DNA from: Symsagittifera roscoffensis
Taxonomy: Eukaryota > Xenacoelomorpha > Acoela > Convolutidae
Direction of reading: 5' to 3'
DNA length: 64,000 nucleotides
Assembly: GCF_963678635.1 (NCBI RefSeq)
Contig: NC_087065.1
Coordinates: 48,052,381 to 48,116,380, forward strand
The notes under the pieces were generated by a model. It was not told the DNA's origin. It made no database searches and saw only the letters and a list, made by a program, of their open reading frames with translations. Position numbers and translations under genes: made by a program. This document shows positions 1 to 11,017 of this stretch, piece after piece (within the stretch, counting starts at the first letter, position 1; the number at the start of each line of letters is the position of its first letter).

Positions 1-901
1 CTGGTGGGGCCTTGTTTTTTTCAATATGTAAGCACTTGAAAAAATTTTTCCGGTTAAATTTGAACTGTCGGGATTTCGTTTGTCTGCTCAAGTTTTTTCT
101 GGCTGACTTGCCACTTCACCGGTTTTGCATGTGATGTAGGCAACGTGCATTGCAGTTTCAGGGAAGGCTTGAAATTTTTAAAAAAAGTTGTGTTTACAAG
201 TAAATATATTTTTTCGGCTCAACTGGTGTTTGCTCGAAAATTGTTGGCTTAGTTGCCACAAGTCGGTTTTTTTCTGTGATGTACGCTATTTTCAGTTTAA
301 TAGCGATTGTTGATCACTGTAGATACAGGAGGGACCTAAAACTTCACAAAGATTGTTTATGAAACCTTTTTTTTCCGGCTCAACTTGTGTCTGCTCAAAG
401 AGTGTTGGCATTGTTTACTCTTCATTACGCTTGCGACGCGAGTGTATTAGTACGAACCTTCTTTTTTTATTCCAACCTAAGTCGCACATACAGGTGCCTT
501 TTTTGGAGCACCTTAACAGATTTTTAATAGCTTTTCATGTGCTTTGACTTTCGAATAGTACAAAAATAACACAGTTGATGCATTTTTAATTCATCAAATG
601 AACCGAAAAAAAGCAATTTGTTTCAAACAACATAACAATAATGAAAACTCGATTTCAGAAATTTTCTTAGGCGATATATCTCGAAATTTTTTGAAATGCA
701 TATTTTATACATAATGTGGCTTTATGCTTTGCGATTTGTTATGTGCAAAGTTAGAGTGGATGCATTCAGTTTGCTTTATTCCAAATTATCACTTGCAAAA
801 TTGAGTCTATTTGTGTTTGGTGCCACTTTTGGTGAATGGCATTGGTAATTTATTAGCATATGTAGCTGCTTTATTCGTGGCTAGTGTTTGTCGGTTGTTA
901 A
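1..901. other. AT-rich non-coding stretch with faint ~155-bp repeats
   Basis: No gene is supported here. A related phrase, with a GGCTCAACT-like start followed by TGTCTGCTC or TGTTTGCTC and then TTGGC, recurs near 95, 215 and 375, which suggests a decayed tandem repeat of about 155 bp. Related wording returns near 1590, 1690 and 5440 inside the large duplication. The only open frames are short and lack any recognisable domain. Confidence 0.5.
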
Positions 902-985
902 TTTTGCGTGGCTGAGTAGATAGTGCGTGAGACTCAAAATCTCTTGATTGCAGTAGGTCGCAGATTCGAATTCTATACGTAGCCG
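902..985 (+). tRNA. tRNA-Leu(CAA)-like sequence, probably a pseudogene
   Basis: A class II tRNA shape can be drawn by eye. The A-box-like TGGCTGAGT is at 909-917. A four-pair anticodon stem (GAGA/TCTC) encloses the loop CTCAAAA, which gives anticodon CAA at 935-937. A long variable region follows, then a T-loop TTCGAAT at 965-971. The acceptor pairing is imperfect (about five of seven, needing a one-base shift), and the D-stem and T-stem each carry a mismatch. Long variable arm plus CAA anticodon fit leucine. The mismatches suggest a decayed gene or the head of a tRNA-derived SINE. A covariance-model scan would decide. Confidence 0.5.
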
Positions 986-1556
986 AGTTTTTGCTAAATC
1001 GAGGCTTACTCTTGCTTTTTCTCATTTCATTTGGTAGAGCTGATCTTATTAATTCGAGGCTTATTTCTATCTTTTCTTATTTCACTTGATAAAGCTTTTT
1101 TTGTCGTGTTCTCGCTAGTATTTGCGAAGCGCAGCTTCGACTCTGTGTTTCACATTTAATTTTCGATATTGTCCAACGTTTGTAGTTTTCTTTTACTAAA
1201 AACTGTTCAAGACCAATTAAAGGGCTGCTTTGCCCTGACATATGAGCAGTCTTTTATCACTAAAAGTCGGTTGAAACTAAAGCACGACATCTGTTTCAAG
1301 TCTGTACAAACTTAGTCATATATCAGAAACCAAGTTCAATTATCATGGCTTACAATATCAATCATTTTTGTTGAAATTACGCTGGCGATTAGCAAGCGTT
1401 ATCTCTCCGAAATAGAGATTTGTTTTCGGGTTGACGATTCATGACGATTCTTTTAACAAAATCACTTGTATCTTGGCTCAATAAAAAAATCAAACTTCTT
1501 AGGATTCTCGGCCAACTTATCCTGGAGGTAACGAATATGCCTGGGACGGCAAATGT

Positions 1557-1730
1557 CGAATCTGACCAAGACATGTTTTTGTTCAACCGTTTTTTTTTGT
1601 TTCAATTAAAACTGTTTGCTGATCTTTTGTTGGCTTCGAATCTGTTGGTTCGAATCTGACCAAGACATGTTTTTGTTCAACCGGTTTTTTTTGTTTCAAT
1701 TAAAACTGTTTGCTGATCTTTTGTTGGCTT
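1557..1730. repeat. Local 94-bp tandem duplication
   Basis: A segment beginning CGAATCTGACCAAGACATG and ending with TGCTGATCTTTTGTTGGCTT occurs at 1557 and again at 1651. The matching position in duplication copy B (about 5405-5490) holds it once. The duplication therefore happened after the larger block was duplicated, or was lost from copy B. Confidence 0.85.
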
Positions 1731-2130
1731 ACTTGTCACTTTTTGGAATTGTTTTTTGCTGCGCATATTTTTCTTTAATTTTGCTTTTAGTCTTTGATTT
1801 ACTCTTAGTTTTTAATTTTACTTGTGCCGGCCCTATATGTTTCAGCCTGTTTGTTATGGTCCTAATGACCTAATGTTGGATTGTTTCACGTTTCAAGTTG
1901 GTAGTATGTTAATCAATCGGTTTGTTCAAATTTCGCTATGGAAAAATATTTCCACCTTTATTAGAAAAAAATTCAATTTTCTTAAAAGTTTCTACTGATT
2001 TTTTTTTTGAAAAAAAAGGTCACAGTTGAGAGACCGCATACTCCCTTGTGTGCCTGCATGCTCCCCTGGAGTCTCTTTATAGTTTACCACTCTGTATACA
2101 GCGTTCGAAAAAGTCTGTGGGGAAAATGTT

Positions 2131-3275
2131 AAATATGGTTTTGATTTTTTTAATCGTCTTCTCATAAACTATCACTCTCAAATTTTAAATTTCGATGTCA
2201 GAGATTAGAACGGATTTGAAACACAAGCTGCATAAGCAGCTACGCCCATAATTCTTACCCATAAAGTTATGGACCTCTGAATGGTCTTTTTTTTTATTTC
2301 GACCGTTTTCTTGAATCTTTGTGACTTTTCTCAAAAATTACACTCTCAGATATGGTAGTGCGGGTTCAATCGAGACAGCGGGTACTTAAAAACTCACTTG
2401 CATTAGCGGTTACCACAACGTTTTTACCTGAAAAATTATCGACCTCGGAAAAGTCAAACTTTTGATTTTTTAACCGTTTTTTGAACTTTTTGAATGTTCT
2501 CAAAAACTACCTCGCTATATCTGAAATTTCGGTTCATTTCTAAGAACGGATTGCGGTAAGCTCATTCGTTCATGCGAATCAAAAATTATGGCTATCGGAA
2601 AATCTGATATCAAAAATCATGGCTATCGGAAAAGTAAAAATTTTGATTTTTCGACCGTTTTGAATGAGTTTTTGACTTTTCTCGGGAACTACGCTTCAAA
2701 ATCTGAGATTTCGGGTTCAATCGAAAATACAGGTTGCGTAAATCCCACCTGCAGAAGCGGCTACGCCCTATTTTTCATACAAAAAGCTATAATTCTCAAA
2801 TTATTGATTTATTGACAGAAACTGTCAACAAATTATTGATTTGTTGACAGTTTCTGGACTTTTCTCGCAAAATATCCTGCCAAATCTGATATCATAGGTT
2901 CAATCAAAATAACAGGTTGTTGAAAGCTTACCTTTTTAATTGACATTACCCAGTTTTTTTTTAAAAAAAAATAATGAACTTCAAACAAAACAAAGTTTTA
3001 ACACTTTGGCAGTTTTTTGGAAATTTTTGACTAGGCGAAAACTACCGTGCCAATTCTTCTCTGCTTAAGCGGCCACAACCTGCTTTTTTAAAATGGATTT
3101 TGGAAAGTATTTTGACCGCTTTTTAGAACGTTTGACCGTTTTTTTGAAATTAGTTTAAATTTCTTGAAATTCATCCAATCAAATCTGAGATATAAAGTTC
3201 AATTGAAAGAAACGGTTCCGATAATTGTTCTTGCTGAAATGGCGACTTCTTAATTTTTTGTAAAACAAAAGTTTT
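2131..3275. repeat. Degenerate tandem subrepeats, ~110-190 bp, about seven units
   Basis: Successive units share an ordered set of phrases: (T)CGACCGTTTTTTGAA, then TTTGACTTTTCTCAAAAACTAC, then CAAATCTGAGATTTCGGGTTCAAT, then a short spacer, AAGCGGCTACGCCC and a closing ATAAAGCTATGGACCTC-like stretch. Approximate starts are 2131, 2287, 2458, 2638, 2806, 2996 and 3106. Units vary in length and diverge strongly, so this is an old minisatellite-like array. A near-perfect short duplication around AAATTATTGATTT with TTGACAG lies at about 2798-2865. The same series returns at 5860-7020. Confidence 0.7.
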
Positions 3276-4875
3276 TTTTTGGAAAATTGTTGTTCTCAAC
3301 ATTTTTATTCTTCTCTTTTATTTTAGTAGAGAAAAAAAGATAGGTTTTGGGCAAAGCCCAATTTTTCAAATCACATTTTTTGTGCCGCATCAATATAGAA
3401 AATCATTCAATATCAAAGACATACCTCCAGCTTTAGCTGGGCCACTAATTTTTTTTATCGAAACATTTGAAAAATTTTGCTCACTTAGTCTTTTTCAACA
3501 ATTGATTACTTATCGACTTATGTTTTTTATCTTCTTACTGTATAGCAAGTGGTGCGAAGCTCCGCTTTGCCTTTGTGTGCATTTGTTTTGTTCAAAAAGG
3601 GCTCGTTGAATGGTTCGAAATACGCAAAATCCGAATTATCTGTTAAATCAGAAGTGACTTCCATAAAGATGTCTTAATATTGTGATCCAAGGGGTAAGCT
3701 ATAATGATAGAATAGTTTTTAATTTTCAGCGTCTTCTCAAAATTTAGCTTGCTTGATACAATTTTTTCACTGATAAATTTTTTTTAAATTCGAGAAATTG
3801 CTTACGAGTTTTCAAGTTTTGCCTTTGTTGTATCTATTTGCGTTTATGAGACTTTCAATGTATTCAGGCTTTAGGACGAAGATTTGGTGGCTCAGAGGAA
3901 GCATGAGGAAAAAGATTGTATGCTTGCACCTGAAGTGAAACAAGATTAAGCTGAGTGTACAAAATTAATGTCTCGTTATGTTTCTAAAATTGCTCGATGC
4001 AAAATTTTGCTGTTTCTCATCTACTATATAAATCAATAGGATGTTCCGATATACTAAGAAGAATTTTTGAGATTGAAACACAGTCTTCGTACAATGAAGT
4101 TGCAATTTACAACCGATGAAATGAACGATATTTGTCTTCATGTTTTTCTGCTTTATGATTATGCTATTTTTTCAGTAATTATTTGCGGTTCATGGCTGAA
4201 ATGTTGACGAATGATCAATCAAACTTTTTAAAAGGGTGTATTTTGATCAAAATTAGCAAATTTTGTTCATAAGTAGTTTTTAGGCCGATGATTAGTTTTT
4301 ATTTGAAAAGTTCAAACACCTTGTGGTTTTTACCGGGAAATTTTGTCATAAAAAATCTTGCCGACAAGTTTTGGTTTACTAGCCAAAAAAATGGCTGAAA
4401 AACAAAGTCTTTCTATTTTTGGTTTATGGAGATTGGTTTTTAAAAATTTCACTCAATATATGTCATTTTTTTCAGTAACGAAACCTTCGTTATTGAGCAA
4501 AGCCCAGAGAAAAAAATTCTTCTCCCTTGACTCATCGCCAATTTTTAGGTTTTGCTGGTTTGACTAAGATCTATTCGCTTAGAAGAAGCATAATAAAGGA
4601 AACGTTGTAGTTGTACCAAATAAGCAACAACTTACCTTACATCTCAAAATTGAGGTAACATCACGACTGCGTGTTTCGTTTTGTTCCTAAAATTTCGCAA
4701 TGCAATTTATAGCTTTTATAGCTCATCTCTTGTATAAGACCCTAGGATGTTCGGTCTAAAAATAGAATATTTGAGATTGAACTGCAATCATGAGACCATG
4801 AAATTGCAACTTTCAACAAATAAAATGAACGATACCTGTCATTAGTTCACTTAGTTCATAAGTAGTTTTTAGGCT

Positions 4876-7800
4876 AGTGAGTGGCTTACTCTTACTCTTT
4901 ATGATTTCAATTGGTAGAGCTGATTTCATTAGCTCGAGGCTTATTTCTATCTTTTCTTATTTCACTTTATAAAGCTACTTTTCGTCGTGTTCTCGCTAGT
5001 ATTTAAGAAGCGGAGCTACGCGTCTGTGTTTCACATTTGATTTTCGATATTGTTCAAAGTTAGTAGTTTTTTAAACCAAAAACTATTCAAGACCAACCAA
5101 TTGAAGGGCTGCTTTGCCCTGACATATGAGCAGTCTTTTATCCTTAAAAGTCGGTTGAAACTAAAGCACGAGACATCTGATTCAAGTCTGTACAAACTTA
5201 GGCATATATCAGAAACGAAGTTCAATTATCATGGCTTATAATATCAATCATTTTTATTGTAATTACGCTTGCGATTAGCGAGCGTTATCAAACCGAAATA
5301 GAGATTGGTTTTCGGGTTGACGATTCGTTTAACAGAATCAGTTGTATCTTGGCTCAAACTTAGCCTGGAGGTAACGAATATGCCTGGGACAGCAAAAGTC
5401 CTGGGTTCGAAACTGACCAGGACCTGTTTTTGTTCTTCCGGTTTTTTTGTTTCAATTAAAATTGTCTGCTTATCTTTTGTAGGCTGACCAGTCACTTTTT
5501 GGAATTGTTTTTTGCTGCGCATATATTTTTTTTAATTTTGCTTTTAGTTTTTGATTTACTCTTACAGTTTTTATTTTTACTTGTGGCGGCCCTAAATGTT
5601 TCGGCCTATTTGTTGTGGTCCTGATGACCTAATGTTGGATTGTTTCACGTTTCAAGTTGGTAGTATGTTCATCAATCGGTTTGTTGAAATTTCTCTATGT
5701 TTTCCACCTTGATTAGAAAAAATTTCATTTTTCTCAAAAACCTTTTCTGATTTTTAAAAAAGGGGTATTAATTGAGAGACCGCGTACTCCCTTGTTTGCG
5801 TGCATGCTCCCCTAGAGTCTCTTTTTTTAGTTTACCACTCTGTCTACAGCGTTCGAAAAAGTCTGTGGAGAAAATGCTAAACATGGTTTCGATTTTTTAA
5901 ATTGTCTTTCTCATAAACTATCACAAATTTTAAATTTTGATTTCAGAGTTTAGAACGGATTTGAAACACAACCTGTATAAGCAGCTACGCCCATAATTCT
6001 TACCCATAAAGCTATGGACCTCTGATTGGTAATTTTTTTAAATCGACCGTTTTCTTGAATCTTTTTGACTTTTCTCAAAAACTGCACTCTCAGATATGGT
6101 ACTGCGGGTTCAATTGAGATAGCGAGTACTTAAAAACTCACCTAAATTAATGGTCACCACAACGTTTTTACCTGAAAAATTATCGCCTCCGGGAAAGTCA
6201 AATTTTTTTGACCGCTTTTTGAACTTTTTGATTGTTCTCAAAAACTACCTTGCTATATCTGAAATTTCGGTTCAACTCCAAGAACGGATTGCGGTAAGCT
6301 CATTCTTTTATGCGACTACGCCCAAGTTTTCCTGATATCAAAAATCATGGCTATCGGAAAAGTAAAAATTTTAATTTTTTGAACAGTTTTGACGAAAGTT
6401 TTTGAGTTTTCTCGGGAACTACACTACCAAATCTGAGATTTTGGGTTCAATCGAAAATACAGGTTGCGTGAATCCCACATGCAGAAGCGGCTACGCCCTA
6501 TTTTTCATACAAAAAGCTATAATTCTCAGAAATGTCAAATTATTGGTTTTTTCACAGTTTTTGTACTTTTCTCGCAAAATATCCTGCTAAATCTGATATC
6601 ATAGGTTCAATCGAAATAACAAGTTGTTGAAAGCTTACCTTTTTTAATTGACTTTACCCAGTTTTTTTTAAAGTTATTTCCTTCAAACAAAACAAAGTTT
6701 TCACACTTTGAAATTTTTTTGGAAATTTCTGACTGTACGCGAAAACTACCTTGCCAATTTTCAGGTTGTGTTGAAGCGAGAAACCCTGTTTTGCAAATTT
6801 TCTCTGCTTAATCGGCCATAACCTGCTTTTTTATTTCATCGATTTTGCATATATTTTGACCGTTTTTTGAACGTTTGACCGTTTTTTAGAAATTTGTTGA
6901 AATTTCTTGAAATTCACCCAATCAAATCTGAGATAAAACGTTCAATTGAAAGAACCGGGCCCGATAACTGTTCTTGCTGAAATGGCGACTTCTTAATTTT
7001 TTGTATAACAAAAGTTTTTTTTTGGAAAATTGTTTATCTCAACATTTTTGTTCTTCTCTTTTATTTTAGTAGAGAAACAAAGATAGGTTTTGGGCGAAGT
7101 CCAATTTTTCAAATCACATTTTTTGTGCCGCATCAATATAGAAAAATCATTCAATATCAAACACATACCTCCAGCTTTAGCTGGGCCAATAATTGTTTTT
7201 ATCGAGACATGGACATTTTGGTTCACTTAGTCTTTTTCAATAAATGATTTCTTTTCGACTTATGTTTTTTCATGTTCCTGTTGTATAGCAAGTGTTGCGA
7301 AGCTCCGTTTTGCCTTTGTGTGCATTTGTTTTGTTCAAAAAGGGCTCGTTGAATTGTTCGAAATACGCGAAATCCATAAAGAAATGATTTCCATAAAGAT
7401 GTCTTAATATTGTGATCCAAGGGGTAAATTGTTAAGCTATAATGATAGAAAAGTTTTTATATTTCAGCGTTGTCTCAAAAATTAACTTGCTCGATACAAT
7501 TTTTTCACTGATAAGTTTTTTTTAAATCCGAGAAATTGCTTACGAGTTTTCAAGTTTTGCCTTTGTTGTATCTGTTTGCGTTTATGGGATTTTCAATGTA
7601 TTCAGGCCTTAGGACGAAGATTTGGTGGCTTACAGGAAGCACGAGGAAATGTCTCGTTTGATTTCTAAAATTTCTCGATGCAGAATTTTGCTGTTGCTCA
7701 TCTACTAAATAAATCAATAGGATGTTCCGATGTACTAAGAAGAATCTTTGAGATTGAAAAACAGTCTTGGTACAATGAAGTTGCAAATTACAACCGATGA

Positions 7801-8256
7801 AATGAACGATTTTTGTCTTCATGTTTTTCTTCTTTATGATTATGCTATTTTTTCAGTAATTATTTGCGGTTCATGGCTGAAATGTTGACGTATGATCAAT
7901 CAAACTTTTAAAAGGTTGTATTTTGATCGAAATTAGCAAATTTTGTTCATAAGTAGTTTTTAGGCCAATGATTAGTGATTAGTTTTTATTTGAAAAGTTC
8001 AAACACCGCGTGGTTTTTACCGGAAAATTTTGTCATAAAAAAGCTTGCTGACAAGTTTTGGTTTATTAGCCAAAAAGTTGGCTGAAAAACAAAGTCTTTC
8101 TATTTTTGGTTTATGGAGATTGTTTTTTAACAATTTTTTCAATATATGTCATTTTTTCAGAAGAGAACGTTCGTTAATGAGCAAAAGCCCAGAGAAAAAA
8201 ATCCTTCTTCCTTTACTCATTCATCGCCAATTTTTAGGTTTTTGCTAGTTTGACTT
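4876..8256. repeat. Large direct duplication, copy B
   Basis: Second copy of the block starting near 1003, same orientation. Similarity runs from the GGCTTACTCTTACTCTTT region to the GTTTTTGCTAGTTTGACT region, where alignment with 4565 stops. Offsets shrink from about 3870 bp at the start to about 3690 bp at the end, so copy B has net internal deletions. It carries the subrepeat series at about 5860-7020. No credible gene is present. Confidence 0.75.
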
Positions 8257-9866
8257 TTTGCGGGTTATACCACTTTTCTTTGGAACAAAACAAGTTTTTT
8301 TATGATTGATTTGTGGCATTTTTTTCATGTTTACTAAGAAACCCAAATTTCGAAAAAACTGAATTTGAACTAGCTGCTAAATGTGTTCAAATTTGTTACA
8401 AATTGTTAATATTTGAGATTTCACAATTTTTTAACCTTTTTCAAATTGAGCTAAAATTTGACGAATTTTTTTATAAAGCGTTTTCAATGTCGCCCAGTAT
8501 AATAGTCTCTCTGAAAGTATCAATTTTAATTTGAAGTCTTCAATAATTTTTTCTGGGCCTAAAAATGCCAGTTTTCACCATTTTTAGTAATTTTTCTATC
8601 GGAGTAAACACGTTTTAAACAAGCAGAAAAAAAATTGATGACCATTCAATGTGAAAACGTTTAATCAAGAAAATTGCCTTGTTCGGAATGACAGTTTTGC
8701 TGATCTCTGTTGTTTGTTACATTATCGCATTGTTGGAAAACTTATTACAAAAATCGGACTCGGAAAAACACTAACAAGTGCTTTAAATAAAAAATTGAGT
8801 TTCAAACATGGTATTTCCGATCATTTAATTTTGGTCGATGTTAAATGTTTTTCAAATTCCAAATAGATAATTTATAAAACTGTAGCTGAAAAAAAAACTA
8901 TTTAGAGAGTAAAATGAAAATATGCGTTTAAATTTATCAAATAGTGTGTTAAGTTGTTTATTGTCACAAAAGATCCTTAAACTTTAGCGTTTCACTTAAA
9001 AATTGGCAACATTTTGTGCACGTAATAAAACATTGTCTGAGAAACAATGTAAAGCAATAACAATTGACCAGAGAATTTATCAAAAAAGGTTTCAAGGACT
9101 TTGCCAAACCAGTTTTTTTTGTCTGAAAAGGCTAGTTTTTGCCATCTTAACTATTTTCTTCCAACTTCGTTAAACTCTTAGGACTAGTTGAATTAAGTAT
9201 AATATTCAAACTTAATAATTCCATTTTCTCGCTGAGAATGTTTCACATCACATGAACATTCGTTTCTTCGCCTAATGAAGAAAGAGTTCACTCTCATGCA
9301 ATAATTATTGCAGATTGTGAAACAGAATTTTCAGACAAGGAATAAACTGGTCCTTTAAACGTCCCTGAGAACAATTTTTGATAATTTCATAGAGGGTAGC
9401 TCTGATCATTTGCTCTTTGTCTTGGTAAAAACTTCATTCAAGTTGTTGTAATTTTTGTCCCCTTTTTGCTTGTTAACAGGCATTCTACTGAGTAAAAACC
9501 CAAAAATTGAGTTCAGTTTTGTTCACTGGTGTAAAATTAATCTGCTTATTTTATCAACTTTTTAGCGGAATTATTTTTAGAGCCTTAAAAAATCAGCATG
9601 GCAAAGTTCGTTAATCGAAAAACCATTAAAATTTCCAAATCGACCCTTGACTTGCGTTTAATTAATTTGTCCACTTTTACTCAACTAGTTCAAATCAGAA
9701 GATAACTGAGAAAAACAATCAAAACTAGTCAAATGTAGAAGAAGTCAGCAAAGTCATCGAAGAAAGAGCACTCATAAATGAAGGAAAACGACCAACAATT
9801 TGAGCAGAACAATACTGCAGAAGGTAAAGCTTAAGGTTTATTAACTATGTAAAGGGCGTGAAATTA
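8257..9866. other. Unassigned AT-rich DNA left of retroelement copy 1
   Basis: About 1.6 kb without a gene I can support. Short open frames (for example 8651-8866) have no domain character. The segment ends at the CATG target-site duplication of the retroelement. Confidence 0.5.
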
Positions 9867-9870
9867 CATG
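9867..9870. repeat. Target-site duplication, left copy (CATG)
   Basis: CATG directly precedes the TGGAACC start of the 5' LTR, and CATG directly follows the last CA of the 3' LTR at 28784-28787. Four base pairs is usual for Ty3/gypsy integration. Confidence 0.85.
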
Positions 9871-9985
9871 TGGAACCTGATCTAAACTACATTTTATGAT
9901 TGGATAAATTAGATATTTTACCAATGTAAAGTATTTAATATTAACCAATCATGATCCATCTAACTAACAACCCACTTATTTGTAA

Positions 9986-10013
9986 GTGCTGAAGTTACTT
10001 GTAATTTCAGCAC
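9986..10013 (+). promoter_or_regulatory. LTR hairpin (GTGCTGAA...TTCAGCAC)
   Basis: Arms GTGCTGAAGTTAC and GTAATTTCAGCAC pair around a two-base centre, with one G-T. Copy 2 has the fully paired version at 51647-51674. The diverged relic at 50476-50503 keeps arms GTGCTGAAACT and AGTTTCAGCAC, with paired changes. The function is unknown; pairing rather than primary sequence seems to be kept. Confidence 0.7.
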
Positions 10014-10142
10014 CAGAGAGATTTGAATTTAACTTAGAAATTAGTTGGACTCTCCCGAGCACTTCAGCAGCCGCAATAAACCAGTATACCCAAGATCTAT
10101 TGAGCCTAGCAGAGACTAGTTAAACAACCTGAGACTAGATAG

Positions 10143-10150
10143 TATAAGAG
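10143..10150 (+). promoter_or_regulatory. Candidate LTR TATA box (TATAAGAG)
   Basis: TATAAGAG sits about 14 bases before the block conserved in all copies. The relic copy has GATAAAAGAG at the matching place. Position and conservation fit a core promoter, but the start site is not demonstrated. Confidence 0.5.
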
Positions 10151-10282
10151 TAAGATTAGGATCGGTATTAGACTAAGAAGTTGCACGAATCTATCCGGCC
10201 GAAAATAAGATAGCGTGACGAGCAGACGGTGTACCCTATCCGAAATTACTCTATGAGTTAACCAACTCGGTCCTAACTCATC

Positions 10283-10300
10283 TGGTGCGACCATAAGTCT
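10283..10300 (+). promoter_or_regulatory. Primer binding site candidate
   Basis: TGGTGCGACCATAAGTCT lies two bases after the LTR end and starts with TGG, the complement of a tRNA CCA end. The relic copy keeps TGGTATGACCAAAAGTCTC at the same place. I could not assign the priming tRNA with confidence. Confidence 0.7.
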
Positions 10301-10367
10301 CGAACAAGACCTTAATAGCTTAGAATTAACCAAAATAGATTAGAAATTAGACAAAAACATTTACAAA

Positions 10368-10535
10368 ATGTTATACGACAATAATTTAATCGAAATGTCT
10401 CTACGACTCAATAGATCAGAGCCAATATTCCGAACCATAACAGAACTACCCGGAATTGGAAGAAGACCTCGAACCAGAGACGACATACGACAAAGTAGAA
10501 ACTTGCCATATAGCTATATGATAGTTAGGCAATAA
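10368..10535 (+). CDS. Small leader ORF (55 aa), uncertain
   Basis: An ATG-started ORF of 55 codons lies in the leader 68 bp after the primer site. It is basic and carries SLRLN and IFR segments. At the aligned place in the old relic copy (minus strand, about 50030-50130) the frame stays open and SLRLN and an IFQ segment are retained, although the ATG there is ATA. This may be a translated upstream ORF or only a by-product of leader RNA conservation. No function is proposed. Confidence 0.3.
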   Translation: MLYDNNLIEMSLRLNRSEPIFRTITELPGIGRRPRTRDDIRQSRNLPYSYMIVRQ

Positions 10536-10932
10536 CCAGAACAAACTTTTATATTTAGAATACTACTGGCAATGAATTTAGATTTTCATTTGCAAACATA
10601 AAACCTTGAAGTTAATCTTCAAAATCATTTCAGGCGCTAAACAAAATTATTAATATACAATAACGATTGATAAAAAGATCTAAGATCGTTTTCCTAAAAC
10701 TCTGCAGTAATATACAAAACATGTTTGAAAAATTTTTATTGAAAAATAAAAAATAAAAATTAGTAGCATGACAATAAATGGTTAGTAATCATAAATCATC
10801 CTGTTGTTCCAGCTCCATCATCTAAAACATAACAGCAATCATAAACCCACTAACATCATCAAAACACTAAATCTTTCCTTTACACACATTTAAAAATTTA
10901 TTAAAACTTAAATTCACTTAATTTTAAAACCA

Positions 10933-11017
10933 GATCATCAAGGCTTATCCTTGGATCTTAAATCATTTTCTACTTAATTAAATTTCAAATTTGATCATCA
11001 AGGCTTATCCTTGGATC
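10933..11017 (+). promoter_or_regulatory. Duplicated leader stem-loop (GATC..CAAGG/CCTTG..GATC)
   Basis: The 25-nt sequence at 10933-10957 is repeated exactly at 10993-11017. Each copy folds as GATC, AT, CAAGG, loop CTTAT, CCTTG, GATC. The relic copy has two counterparts at the same spacing, one with CAAGA/TCTTG arms (49524-49538) where the paired G-C has become A-T. Twin stem-loops in a retroelement leader would suit dimerisation or packaging; that is inference. Confidence 0.55.

Larger units (their letters stand above)
1003..4875. repeat. Large direct duplication, copy A
   Basis: This block reappears downstream in the same order and orientation from 4876. Matching landmarks are a GGTAGAGCTGAT segment (1034 and 4913), AGGGCTGCTTTGCCCTGACA (about 1221 and 5106), TGGAGGTAACGAATATGCCTG (about 1523 and 5361), the run of ~150-bp subrepeats (2110-3275 and 5860-7020) and a TTTTGGTTTACTAGCC-like segment (about 4367 and 8060). 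The last 310 bp (4566-4875) have no partner in copy B but resemble 3890-4140 inside copy A, so a third partial copy is folded in. No protein family is recognisable and the frames are short and unmatched between copies. It is probably a non-autonomous or long-dead repeat. Confidence 0.75.
9871..10280 (+). repeat. 5' LTR of copy 1 (410 bp)
   Basis: Begins TGGAACCTGATC and ends CCTAACTCA. It matches 28374-28783 except at about two positions. A TATAAGAG box at 10143-10150 lies some 20-25 bases before a 58-nt block (10164-10221) identical in all three family copies, so R probably begins near 10170. A hairpin-forming inverted repeat lies at 9986-10013. An AATAAA at about 10076 is upstream of the TATA box and so is an unlikely poly(A) signal for R. 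Confidence 0.95.
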
